Below, piece by piece: positions 38,088 to 48,426 of a stretch of 64,000 nucleotides of DNA. Source of the DNA: Anthopleura xanthogrammica (Eukaryota; Cnidaria; Anthozoa; Actiniaria; Actiniidae); NCBI GenBank assembly GCA_964019055.1, contig OZ025219.1, positions 2,501-66,500 on the forward strand. The letters are read 5' to 3'. Under the pieces are notes generated by a model that saw nothing but the letters and a program-made list of their open reading frames with translations, had not been told where the DNA came from and did not search any database. A program made the position numbers and the translations under genes. Position 1 is the first letter of the stretch. Every line of letters begins with the position of its first letter.

Positions 38088-38959
38088 TGTTAATCTGATA
38101 AATTATACATAGACACTGACCCAAATCAACACGAATTGAAGATATTGTTTGAAGGGAGTGGAATTAAACTCTGATATCTAGCTGCTATTTTTCTTAGTCC
38201 TCCAAGTTGAGCTGTTTTGATGTCAAATGCAAGGGTTCTATATTATGTAAGAACAGTTGATTCAGATAGTGTTTGCATATTTAGCAAGTGGTCATTAGTT
38301 ATGGGGAGTTATGTAGTGGCAAACAAAATTTTACTTCCTAATATAGAGGGTGAGGGTAGGTTGAAAAACAGCTTTAATTACCACACACAAATCAGAAAAT
38401 AATTTTCCAAGAATTCATTGACATACCAGTAAATCTTATATGTGTGTTTGCATATGGAAAAGACTGGCAGTTAATTCCCTCCAATAGTAATAGTACCAAA
38501 CCTTTTTTTAAATATCTAGTTTTTTAGGACCTAAAGCTTTTCTTGATCAGCTTTTAGCATAGATATGGTCAAGTAAGCAGTACTACCTTTGCCACTATAA
38601 TCCTCTTTATACATCCCATCCAAACATGAATACATATAGCTGGATCATGTCTTGACTAATTAAATGTCAATGTACATTTGAATCATTAAACCATGTAGAT
38701 TTCCAGGCCCAAATGGAGATATGACTTTAGCTTTGCTCCTTTCCCATCAAATTAACTAATATTTTATAATCTCTTACTTTTATCAGCAGTGATGCATTCA
38801 AGCAGGAGTCTGGAGGTAATGCCATATTTATTTTCATCGCACATTATTACCTAAATGAAACAAACTGATATTACATCAGATTCTAAGGTATTATGATCTC
38901 AATATGCAAAGTTTCCTAAACTCAGAGTCGTCAAATACTAATGGTTTTTTGTTTCTTTT

Positions 38960-39083
38960 AATAGCTGTTATTACGGATGCATGCAAATGAAATGCAAATT
39001 AGACAACAAGTATTGTATCGACCCAATAGCCTCACTTGTATGACTCTTAAACACATTTGCATGCATCCGTAATAACGACTATT
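38960..39083. mobile_element. Short MITE-like element
   Basis: About 124 bases with terminal inverted repeats of about 28 bases: AATAGCTGTTATTACGGATG...CAAATG against CATTTGCATGCATCCGTAAT...CTATT. No target duplication was resolved. Confidence 0.7.
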
Positions 39084-40359
39084 TGGCTATTAGATAAAAT
39101 TTGCTACAATGTTATAGGCATAGGGGCTATTTGCACAGAATGAGGAGGGGAGTTGGACCCCTATACACGCATCCTCAAATTTTGCAAGGACTTTTTTACA
39201 ATATTTTGCCATTTTGTGTACATTTTCTGAAAACTAAATAAACATAGTTTTTGAAAATCCATTTCTCTCTATGGGAAGATAGTATTAAATTATTATTGGT
39301 ATTATGGGTTGCAGTAGGTTTTGGTATCTCAGCAGTGCTAACAGAATACTGGGTTCATGAGTTGTGAGTTACATTCTCAGACCTGCCCATTTTGCTTAGA
39401 CAACATCCACTCAGACATCCACTTTGACATCTGTGTGTAATATGATGAAAAAAACAAACATTGTTGAACCTTGGAAATAGAAAGATTATTATTATACTCA
39501 TTTGTCAGGAATAGTTAGCTAGGTATTTTAACTACACAGACTATTAGTCCCTCAAAACTGATTGACTCAGTATTGATGACTGGCTACAATGGACCCCTAA
39601 ATGCTAGCTGGCTAAATTATGAATCCTCATTCAGTGTTATACAGCTATTATCATAAAGGTTGTCTTGTGAATAGTGAATGCTGTACATGAATTGCTGTTT
39701 AGCCAAGATTTTAAGTACTTTACAATAGAAGTACAGGCTGAGAGTTGTGTACATCACGTACAAGCAGCAATTAATTAATATTCATGTCGACATTAATTGT
39801 GGAGCACTTTTATCTAAATCTGTCAATCAGTGTAATACAATTAACTATTGGTTTATCAGTTTCAGAGCATGTATCCAAATTCATTCTCCCACTGAGCTAC
39901 AGTCTCTCTCGTCTGCATGATGTGTCAATTGTGTTAATTTCTGGTTATGGAAATTTTGCTTTCTCTTTCATGTGAATTTCCTTTATTTATTTTTAAAAAG
40001 TATTTTTGGGTTTTAGGATCGAGTTATGGAAATAGCGCATAACTCGAAAATAAGGTTTATCTCGACTGTCGGGTACAAGTTTATGTAACTCAGTTTTGAT
40101 TTCAACGATGTTTGTCATCTAGCTATCATGCACACAGATCTCAAAATGGGCGATGACTAAGCAAAATGGGTGTGTCTGAGGGCATAACTCAAAAAGAGTG
40201 TAACTCGAAGTGCGTAAATCGAAGAATACCCTATCTTGATTTGATTTAAACTCAAACTGCGAGTTTCTTTTTAATGCTGAATCGGGTCACTGTTAAATTA
40301 ATATGATTTTTATCTAAGTGTATGGTATCTCATAATGACATTTTGTATCCAGACAAGTC
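39084..40359. other. Region upstream of the polymerase-helicase gene
   Basis: No coding region is recognised. ATAACTCGAAA-like motifs recur at 40020-40230. Immediately before the start codon of the next gene, TTTTGTATCCAG followed by ACAAGTCATG looks like a 3' splice site, so a 5' UTR exon may lie in this stretch. The promoter is not identifiable. Confidence 0.4.
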
Positions 40360-43300
40360 ATGGTGGTAATATATGTGTGTGGTATCGGAAGCTCAAGCAA
40401 GGCAACTTTAATAAGAGAACTGTTGAAAACCAGAAAGCTTAGAAATGTACACCATATCCGAGATGTCCCAAAAAATGTTTTTGAAGAGCTAAATGTTGGT
40501 TCAGGGGAAAGATTAGAAGATCACGGCTCGGTCTATGATAGCCTAAAAGTCATTCTAGAAAACAAGTGCCTTTTTGAAAAGACCCATGATGACCATGGAG
40601 GGGATATCATATCTGACCATTGCGTATTAGACACCCTAGTTCTTGCTTCTATGAAGATATTAAACAAAGATGATGCAAATAGGCTTGTACATGATAATCA
40701 AAGAATCATAGAAGAAGCTATACACAGATATAGGAAGTGCCTTCTGGTGCTGGAATCTCCTCTTCCTGATGTCACAGACGATGAAACCAGATTCAAGTTC
40801 TCGAAAGAAGAATTAGAAAACGGTGAAAGTCTGTATATTGATTACTTTCAGCAGCATCATGTTCCTTTCCTAACTCTTCGTTGTATCGACCTTGATGATA
40901 GAATCAAAGTGATATTGGAAGCTTTCCAGGGCAAGTTACCATTAGAAACATCGAGTCTTTCTAATTACGACACTAAGAGGAGACAACAAAGCCAATCTGA
41001 GAAACGTAGCACGAATCTTTCTTTCTACTTGCCAAAACCCAACAAAAGCAGGTGCAACAGCATCCCAACAATTACTATAAAAGAACATAAGAGTGAACAA
41101 GAATGGAAGACCTTTGGCCAGGATGAATGCAATAGATTTATTGACAAACATGGTTCAAAGGATCTTGTTATTATTGCTTTCCATGTTTCTGTGAAGTCCA
41201 GAGTGGTACAAAAAATGCTACTTGATGGAATCACTGTCAATGGAGAGCAGTACTCATTCCTTGGTTGCAGCTCTAGTGGACTGAAAAAGAGAAAATGCTA
41301 TATGCTGAAAGGTCCACAGAAAAGAGCCGATCAACTGATTGCAGACAATGGAAAATTTGACAAGAAATCCGTTGCAAAAAGAATGGCAAGAATTGCCCTC
41401 TTGTTCTCAGCAGTGCGTTTGACGAACGTCGAGGTAAAGAGTGATAACATCATTACAGAAGATGACAAAAATACCGCTGACAACAAATGTTTCACTGATG
41501 GCTGTGGAAGTATTGGCAAAGGCCTTGCAACACAATTATTTAAAGAAGTGTCACGTCTATCTGAAGAAGAAAACTATCTTCCTTCAGTGTATCAGATACG
41601 TTACCAAGGGTATAAAGGAGTTTTAGCCCTGGACATTACTCTACCAAATGAATCCATCAAGGTACGACCATCAATGAAGAAATTTGAAACTTCAGTCCAT
41701 GGGCGTATTGGAGTGTGTGGATTCTCCAGACCCCACACATTTGGACACCTTAACAAACAATACATAATGTTGTTGTCTGGTTTAGGAGTTCCTGACGAGG
41801 TTTTTGAGAAAAAGCAACAAAAACATTTTGATATGGTAGAACAAATGACCACAGAACCAGAAAAGGCAATTTCGATTCTTCAATGGCAAAACAAGTTTGA
41901 ATTGGCACAACGGCTAATAAAAAATCTTGAGTGTGGCGGGAAAGTGAACGAGGAAGTGCTGAAGAGCATCCGTCATACTCAGTCAAAACTTGTTTCAGTA
42001 TCTCACAAACTACGCATTTTGATTCCTAAATCCCGGAACATATATGGTGTTTGCGATCCAAGTGGTGTACTTGAATATGGACAGTGCTTCCTTCGTATTA
42101 CTGAAGGAAACATTGGAAGTCCTAAAACAATCAAGGGGCAAGTGGTCGTTTCAAAACCTCCTTGCTATCTCCTGGGTGATGTGAGAGTGCTAACGGCCGT
42201 CGATACTGAACAGCTCAATCATTTAGTTGATTGCATAGTGTTTCCTGTATGCGGTAAGCGACCCCATCCTGATGAAATAGCCGGTTCCGATCTTGATGGT
42301 GATATGTTTTTTGTCTCATGGGAGTCGGATCTTATTCCTCCAAAAACCAAGCCACCATATGATTATCCCGGTGCTCAAGTTAAGCCTCAAGGAATCGGCT
42401 TTGAAAAAATGGTAAAATATTTTGCTTATCAAAATGAGTCGAAAAAACTGACTGCACAAGTAAACAGGAACTACCTCGAGTGGGCTAACATCAAAGGTGT
42501 AGATTCTGAAGAATGTAAAGAACTGGGAATGCTGTTTTCGAGGGTGATAGATTCCGCTAAATCTGGAGAGACATTTCATAGTCAAGATTTAATGACGCCA
42601 ATCAAGGACAATTGTCCTTCAAAGGAACTGAAGTTCATCTGGCAGATTTTAGACGATAACGCTGACAAATTCAAGAGGAGAATGGAAGAGCATGCCCTAA
42701 GCAAAACAGAAGGATTTCATGCTTCATTTGATCTCGCTGAAGAGTTTGTGCTGTCGATTGTCACACGAGAGATGTCAAACATCAGTGAGTTTAAAAAATT
42801 TCAATTCGTTTGGAATTGCATCAGTAATGCTGCCATAGAAACGGAAGAGAAAGTTGAGATATTTCTTAATAAATATTCAGATCATCTCAATTACGCCTTG
42901 TTTTCAAATCAAGAAAAACGTGAAGTCATTGGTTTGGGTATTCCTGCCGACATCGTCACAAATGCGTTGAGAAAATCCATGCTACTGTCAAAAGATGACT
43001 TGGACGTCTTTGCAATGAACTCGAATCCCAACAAATGGAAGTTCTACTTCAGAGAAGACCACGAGAACTTCAATTGGACGCATTTGCTCAAAGCCCTTAC
43101 ACATCACGATAAGTGTGTCCTTGTGATAAGCCTACCAGATGAAGTCATAATAGTTCTACAATTCCTTACAAAACAAGAGCAAGGAGAAAAACGAGATGTA
43201 ATTCCAGGCACCGTTTCTGGATTTTTCTATTCGAAGCGATTTCAATACCGTGAAAAGTATGTCCTTGGACCTGAATACACCATGGACTTGACGGAAAACA

Positions 43301-46300
43301 GATTGCAGTTATATCGTAATCAAGATGTAAGACAAACGTTTGTCTGGCTGAGAGCAACTGACCAAAGAAAAGGAAAACTGCAGCTGGGTGATGAGGTGCT
43401 GAACTCTATAAGTGTAGATCTCATAAGGTTCAAGAGACAAATCTTAAACGGACCTCGCCGTCATCCCCTCGTAAACAAGATACCACTTGTTGCTATCGAG
43501 GTATTTGTGGATAACAGTAGTCTGACTGTTCCTTACTTTGATACTATTGAAGCCAATGATCTTGAACCTGTTGCTGAAACTGAAGATTTGGAGTCAGAAG
43601 AAGACTATGAGACTGAAAGAGACCTGTCTTTTATGCTGTCTGAAGAGGATTTAGATCATGCCTACGAGTCATGCGAGACAGAGGAAAATCTAAAAGCATC
43701 ACTGAAAAGAGCGACTACAGAAGGAAAGCCACTGCTGTTTAAAAGGTTTGTTGATGACTGGCATGAAAAACCAGCCGAAGTTCCTTCGTGTGTTTCTGAG
43801 CTGGTCGTTTCTCTCCTGGAAAATATTGTCGCCTGTAGCACACCGCAAGATCTCCCAGAACAAGTAACAGAGGTAATAAGGAAGATACTGTTGGCCTGCG
43901 AGTTCCACCAACCACTTCAGCTATTCAAAGTCGTTGAATACCTATCTAGAATCTGTCTTGAAGATCTTGCGGCTGAACTTCTTATCCGTGATATCGACAA
44001 ATGTGAATTAGACATGTCTTGCTTTATCAACATTTATAGCAAATGGGAATTCTGGTGGCATATCAAGGGAGACATCGCCAGGCAAAGCATCTCAAACGTT
44101 GTAAGAACTGTTTCGTCGTACCAACTATCCAAGGAAGAGACTTCAGAAGCAACGAACAGAATCAAGTATCTTATTCATGTCGGCAACCTTCATTTACTTG
44201 ATCTTTTGCAAGAAATCAAAGCAGTTAAGGAAAGAATGAAGCTTGAGAAAGCCGACTTCAGCATCTGTAATTTGAAAATCAAGACTACTTCAAGAGAAGA
44301 TGATGGCCGCTTCTTGTCGTTTTATCGTACCACGTCCCTTAACCATCGTCCAAAAATTACACAAGGACAATTTGTTGCAGTTACAAGACAGGCAGATTTC
44401 AAGAAAACTAAAAGCCACGAGTCGTGCTGTTGCCTTGCTCAAGTACAAACCATAAGGCTTGCACCACTAACAGTCACTGTCCACCTGTATGGAAAAGTGC
44501 CTGCCATAATTTCCGATAATTTAAAGTCTGAAGATTCGCGATTATGGAAAATAGACCTCATCGCAAATATCACTACTTTCACTAGAGTGATGAACGCTAT
44601 CAAGAGGCTGACAGTGCTTGAAGATCCTTGGCTCTTGAATCTACTAGCTAATCCAGCGGGACACCCTAGAGATTGTCCACTTTTCAGAGAAAACGTGCAA
44701 ATGGAAATCCCCGATAGAGAAATTACGCTTCCTGATTTAGAGATTTCAAGTAAGCTTAATGAGAAGCAGAAAGAAGCAGTACATGCTGCTTTAGAGCAGA
44801 GGTTAACCTTGATTCAAGGTCCCCCTGGTACCGGCAAGACTACACTTGCATGTGAAATCGTCAAACAAGCTGAAAAACTGGGGACGTACAAGAAAATCTT
44901 AGTTGTTGCAGAGACTAACGTTGCAGTTGACAACATTGCAAAAAAGTTACGAATAGGTTTGCCACTAGATATTCTACGACTAGGTACAGAGGAAGGCGTC
45001 GATCGTGAGGTATTTGACATAACTCTAGATGGACAGCTGAAGCAACTAGAAGAGAAAGAAGCCAAGAAAGCTTCTTATCGGGACGAGAAAGGAATAATTC
45101 ACAGAAAGCCAAAGTTAGTGCAGCAAATTCTAACCAACGCCAGAGTATTTCTTACGACTTGTGCTGGAGCTGGTGACCCTCTTTTGGACTCTCAAACATT
45201 TGAATTTGTGTTAGTGGACGAAGCAACTCAAACCAAAGAAACTACTTTGTTATGTAGCCTTGCTCATGGAGTGAAACAACTGGTGATGATAGGCGATCCG
45301 AAACAGCTTGGACCAGTTACAGTCGGACAGCGTGATCAGCAACCCTTTGCTTTTGGAGATCCTCTTGATGTCTCAGCATTGTCCAATACGCTGTTTCACA
45401 GGCTTTATGATGTAATTCCTTGCAAATTCCTAGATACGCAGCATCGAATGCATCCAAGGCTCATGGAGTTTCCTTCCCGAGAATTCTATGATGGAAACCT
45501 AAAATGCGGGCTCGTACCCTCTTGCCATTTGCCAGCCGTTTTTAAATGGCCTGACCCTACAAAGCCATTGTGCTTCATAAATGTTGATAGCACAGAACAA
45601 AGAAGCGGAACTTCATTTTGTAACTGCGAGGAAAAGCGTATTGTTCAATTGGTTCTTGATGTACTTATGAACGTCCCAGAAGACAAACATGAGTCAAGAT
45701 TCGACGTCACAGAAATTGGAATTTTGACCCTCTATCAAGGTCAGGCAAGACTGTTAAGCACCGAAGTAAAACCTATGGTGGAAGTGCGCACGGTTGATGG
45801 ATTCCAAGGCCGTGAGAAAGAAGTTATCATAGTGAGTACTGTAAGGGCAAATGAACGTGGAACTCTAGGCTTCCTTGACAGTACAAACAGGTTAAATGTA
45901 TTGCTGACTCGTGCAAAACGAGGGCTTATTGTCGTGGGTAATGAACGGACTCTGAAGAACTCGCCACTCTGGAACAAGTGGATCGAACATGCTCCTCATC
46001 TAAACCACAATTCTTTGGTTAAAACAGATAGCTCTGAATGTCGAGCTACTGGCTCTAACAAAAGGTACGGGGGAAAAGGAAGCCAAGTTGGTGAGGAAAA
46101 CCAAAAAATTCAAGATGCACGAAATACTCAAGCTCCCATGAAAAGTAGAAGCAGTCAAGAAGACAGACCGGGCGGAATGTCAATTACTAGAGAAAGAGCC
46201 AGACATGGATACGGGCAAGGTACACCCTCTATGTCAAGTGGTAGAGCCAATCATAGAAGAGGACAAGGTGGAAAATCTTCTTCAAGAGGTAGAGCCAATC

Positions 46301-46701
46301 ATATAGACGGACAAGGTTCACCCCCATCTTCAAGAGGTAGAGCCAATCATAGAGACGAACAAGGTCTACCCTCTTCTTCAAGAGGTAGAGCCAATCATAG
46401 AGACGGACAAGGTTCACCCCCTTCTTCAAGAGGTAGAGCCAATCATAGAGATGGACAACGTCCACCCCCTTCTTCAAGAGGTAGAGCAGGTTCACCCCCT
46501 TCTTCAAGAGGTAGAGCCAATCATAGAGATGGACAACGTCCACCCCCTTCTTCAAGAGGTAGAGCCAATCATATGCATAGAGACGAACAAGGACCACCCC
46601 CATCTTCAAGAGGAAGAGCCAATCATAGAGACAGACAACGTCCACCCTCTTCTTCAAGAGGTAGAGCCAATCATAGAGACGGACCAGGTCCATCCCAATA
46701 A
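40360..46701 (+). CDS. RNA-dependent RNA polymerase - SF1 helicase fusion protein
   Basis: A single 2113-residue frame without introns. Residues 1 to about 195 resemble an AAA_28/NadR-like P-loop NTPase: a degenerate P-loop GIGSSSKAT at 8-16, then SDHCVLDTLV and DDETRF. About 245-870 is a cellular RNA-dependent RNA polymerase, with FTDGCG at 378, RPSMKKF at 436-442 and the metal-binding DLDGD at 644-648. About 1063-1110 is acidic. About 1320-1420 resembles the UPF1/IGHMBP2 1B barrel. A complete superfamily 1 helicase follows: GPPGTGKTT 1487-1495, DEAT 1620-1623, GDPKQLGP 1645-1652, QHRMHP 1694-1699, VDGFQGRE from 1812, TRAKRG near 1852. From about 1947 the tail is 16-residue Arg/Gly/Ser repeats. 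All catalytic motifs look intact, so activity is likely. Such polymerases make second-strand or secondary small RNA in RNA silencing; that role is inferred. The ATG follows a splice-acceptor-like CAG. Confidence 0.93.
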   Translation: MVVIYVCGIGSSSKATLIRELLKTRKLRNVHHIRDVPKNVFEELNVGSGERLEDHGSVYDSLKVILENKCLFEKTHDDHGGDIISDHCVLDTLVLASMKILNKDDANRLVHDNQRIIEEAIHRYRKCLLVLESPLPDVTDDETRFKFSKEELENGESLYIDYFQQHHVPFLTLRCIDLDDRIKVILEAFQGKLPLETSSLSNYDTKRRQQSQSEKRSTNLSFYLPKPNKSRCNSIPTITIKEHKSEQEWKTFGQDECNRFIDKHGSKDLVIIAFHVSVKSRVVQKMLLDGITVNGEQYSFLGCSSSGLKKRKCYMLKGPQKRADQLIADNGKFDKKSVAKRMARIALLFSAVRLTNVEVKSDNIITEDDKNTADNKCFTDGCGSIGKGLATQLFKEVSRLSEEENYLPSVYQIRYQGYKGVLALDITLPNESIKVRPSMKKFETSVHGRIGVCGFSRPHTFGHLNKQYIMLLSGLGVPDEVFEKKQQKHFDMVEQMTTEPEKAISILQWQNKFELAQRLIKNLECGGKVNEEVLKSIRHTQSKLVSVSHKLRILIPKSRNIYGVCDPSGVLEYGQCFLRITEGNIGSPKTIKGQVVVSKPPCYLLGDVRVLTAVDTEQLNHLVDCIVFPVCGKRPHPDEIAGSDLDGDMFFVSWESDLIPPKTKPPYDYPGAQVKPQGIGFEKMVKYFAYQNESKKLTAQVNRNYLEWANIKGVDSEECKELGMLFSRVIDSAKSGETFHSQDLMTPIKDNCPSKELKFIWQILDDNADKFKRRMEEHALSKTEGFHASFDLAEEFVLSIVTREMSNISEFKKFQFVWNCISNAAIETEEKVEIFLNKYSDHLNYALFSNQEKREVIGLGIPADIVTNALRKSMLLSKDDLDVFAMNSNPNKWKFYFREDHENFNWTHLLKALTHHDKCVLVISLPDEVIIVLQFLTKQEQGEKRDVIPGTVSGFFYSKRFQYREKYVLGPEYTMDLTENRLQLYRNQDVRQTFVWLRATDQRKGKLQLGDEVLNSISVDLIRFKRQILNGPRRHPLVNKIPLVAIEVFVDNSSLTVPYFDTIEANDLEPVAETEDLESEEDYETERDLSFMLSEEDLDHAYESCETEENLKASLKRATTEGKPLLFKRFVDDWHEKPAEVPSCVSELVVSLLENIVACSTPQDLPEQVTEVIRKILLACEFHQPLQLFKVVEYLSRICLEDLAAELLIRDIDKCELDMSCFINIYSKWEFWWHIKGDIARQSISNVVRTVSSYQLSKEETSEATNRIKYLIHVGNLHLLDLLQEIKAVKERMKLEKADFSICNLKIKTTSREDDGRFLSFYRTTSLNHRPKITQGQFVAVTRQADFKKTKSHESCCCLAQVQTIRLAPLTVTVHLYGKVPAIISDNLKSEDSRLWKIDLIANITTFTRVMNAIKRLTVLEDPWLLNLLANPAGHPRDCPLFRENVQMEIPDREITLPDLEISSKLNEKQKEAVHAALEQRLTLIQGPPGTGKTTLACEIVKQAEKLGTYKKILVVAETNVAVDNIAKKLRIGLPLDILRLGTEEGVDREVFDITLDGQLKQLEEKEAKKASYRDEKGIIHRKPKLVQQILTNARVFLTTCAGAGDPLLDSQTFEFVLVDEATQTKETTLLCSLAHGVKQLVMIGDPKQLGPVTVGQRDQQPFAFGDPLDVSALSNTLFHRLYDVIPCKFLDTQHRMHPRLMEFPSREFYDGNLKCGLVPSCHLPAVFKWPDPTKPLCFINVDSTEQRSGTSFCNCEEKRIVQLVLDVLMNVPEDKHESRFDVTEIGILTLYQGQARLLSTEVKPMVEVRTVDGFQGREKEVIIVSTVRANERGTLGFLDSTNRLNVLLTRAKRGLIVVGNERTLKNSPLWNKWIEHAPHLNHNSLVKTDSSECRATGSNKRYGGKGSQVGEENQKIQDARNTQAPMKSRSSQEDRPGGMSITRERARHGYGQGTPSMSSGRANHRRGQGGKSSSRGRANHIDGQGSPPSSRGRANHRDEQGLPSSSRGRANHRDGQGSPPSSRGRANHRDGQRPPPSSRGRAGSPPSSRGRANHRDGQRPPPSSRGRANHMHRDEQGPPPSSRGRANHRDRQRPPSSSRGRANHRDGPGPSQ

Positions 46702-48400
46702 TTCCAGAGGTAGAGCCAATCATAGAGACAGACAAGGTGCATCCCCATCGTCAAGAGGTAAAGCCAATCGTAGAGACGGACAAGGTGCATCCCCATCGTC
46801 AAGAGGTAAAGCCAATCGTAGAGACGGACAAGGTGCATCCCCATCGTCAAGAGGTAAAGCCAATCGTAGAGACGGACAAGGTGCATCCCCATCGTCAAGA
46901 GGTAAAGCCAATCGTAGAGACGGACAAGGTGCATCCCCATCGTCAAGAGGTAAAGCCAATCGTAGGGACGGACAAGGTGCATCCCCATCGTCAAGAGGTA
47001 AAGCTAATCGTAGAGACGGACGAGATGCAGTCCAATCGTCAAGAGGTAAAGCCAATCGTAGGGACGGACAAGGTGCATCCCCATCGTCAAGAGGTAGAGC
47101 CAATCATAGAGACAGGCAAGGTGCATCCCCTTCGTCAAGAGGTAAAGCCAATCGTAGAGACGGACAAGGTGCATCCCCATCGTCAAGAGGTAAAGCCAAT
47201 CGTAGAGACGGACAAGGTGCATCCCCATCGTCAAGAGGTAAAGCCAATCCTAGAGACGGACAAGGTATATCCCCATCGTCAAGAGGTAGAGCCAATCGTA
47301 GAGACGGACAAGGTGCATCCCCATCGTCAAGAGGTAAAGCCAATCGTAGAGACGGACAAGGTGCATCCCCATCGTCAAGAGGTAAAGCCAATCGTAGAGA
47401 CGGACAAGGTGCATCCCCATCGTCAAGAGGTAAAGCCAATCCTAGAGACGGACAAGGTGCATCCCCATCGTCAAGAGGTAGAGCCAATCGTAGAGACGGA
47501 CAAGGTGCATCCCCATCGTCAAGAGGTAAAGCCAATCGTAGAGACGGACAATATGTATCCCCATCGTCAAGAGGTAAAGCCAATCGTAAAGACAGACAAG
47601 GTGCATCCCAATCGTCAAGAGGTAGAGCCAATCATAGAGACGGACAAGATGCATCCCCATTGTCAAGAGGTAGACCCAATCGTAGAGACGGACGAGATGC
47701 AGTCCAATCGTCAAGAGGTAGAGCCAATCATAGAGACGGACAAGATGCATCCCCATTGTCAAGAGGTAGACCCAATCGTAGAGACGGACGAGATGCAGTC
47801 CAATCGTCAAGAGGTAAAGCCAATCGTAGAGACGGACAAGGTGCATCCCCATCGTCAAGAGGTAAAGCCAATCGTAGAGACGGACAAGGTGCATCCCATC
47901 GTCAAGAGGTAGAGCCAATCGTAGAGACGGACAAGGTGCATCCCCATCGTCAAGAGGTAGAGCCAATCGTAGGGACGGACAAGGTGCATCCCCATCTTCA
48001 AGAGGTAAAGCCAATCGTAGAGACGGACAAGGTGCATCCCCATCGTCAAGAGGTAGAGCCAATCGTAGGGACGGACAAGGTGCATCCCCATCGTCAAGAG
48101 GTAAAGCCAATCGTAGAGACGGACGAGATGCAGTCCAATCGTCAAGAGGTAAAGCCAATCGTAGGGACGGACAAGGTGCATCCCCATCGTCAAGAGGTAA
48201 AGCCAATCGTAGAGACGGACAATATGCATCCCCATCGTCAAGAGGTAAAGCCAATCGTAAAGACAGACAAGGTGCATCCCCATCGTCAAGAGGTAGAGCC
48301 AATCATAGAGACGGACAAGATGCATCCCCATTGTCAAGAGGTAGAGCCAATCGTAGAGACGGACAAGGTGCATCCCCATCGCCAAGTTGTAGAGGTAATA
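46198..48400 (+). repeat. 48-bp coding minisatellite (SSRGRANHRDGQGSPP units)
   Basis: About 45 units of 48 bases encode SSRG(K/R)AN(R/H)RDGQG(A/S)(S/P)P. The first ten or so lie inside the fusion gene; the rest lie beyond its stop at 46699-46701. Later units (from about 46737) are much more uniform, indicating recent amplification. Since 48 is a multiple of three and units are similar, several frames on both strands stay open (for example HPHRQEVKPIVETDKV on plus, LALPLDDGDAPCPSLR on minus). Only the RG frame is continuous with the polymerase. Confidence 0.95.
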
Positions 48401-48426
48401 TAGTCAAGGACACCGTAAGAGATTAG
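46702..48426 (+). pseudogene. Out-of-frame continuation of the RG-repeat tail
   Basis: Downstream of the gene's stop the repeat still encodes the RG sequence, but in the next frame. One extra base near 46690-46700 shifts it there, and one missing base at about 47887-47891 (GCATCCCATCG in place of GCATCCCCATCG) returns it to the gene's own frame, which then runs to a TAG at 48424-48426 after a short non-repeat end (SCRGNIVKDTVRD). The two shifts cancel. This could be an allele with a shortened tail, or consensus errors in a homopolymer-bearing repeat. If the shifts are not real, the protein would be about 2,690 residues. Confidence 0.6.

Noticed and set aside
40942..45977. Minus-strand and out-of-frame open readings inside the polymerase-helicase gene
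   Set aside because: Short shadows of a strongly coding plus-strand frame with family motifs throughout.
40360..46701. Viral origin of the RNA-dependent RNA polymerase
   Set aside because: It has the cellular DLDGD double-psi barrel type and a eukaryotic UPF1-like helicase, not the GDD palm fold of RNA viruses.
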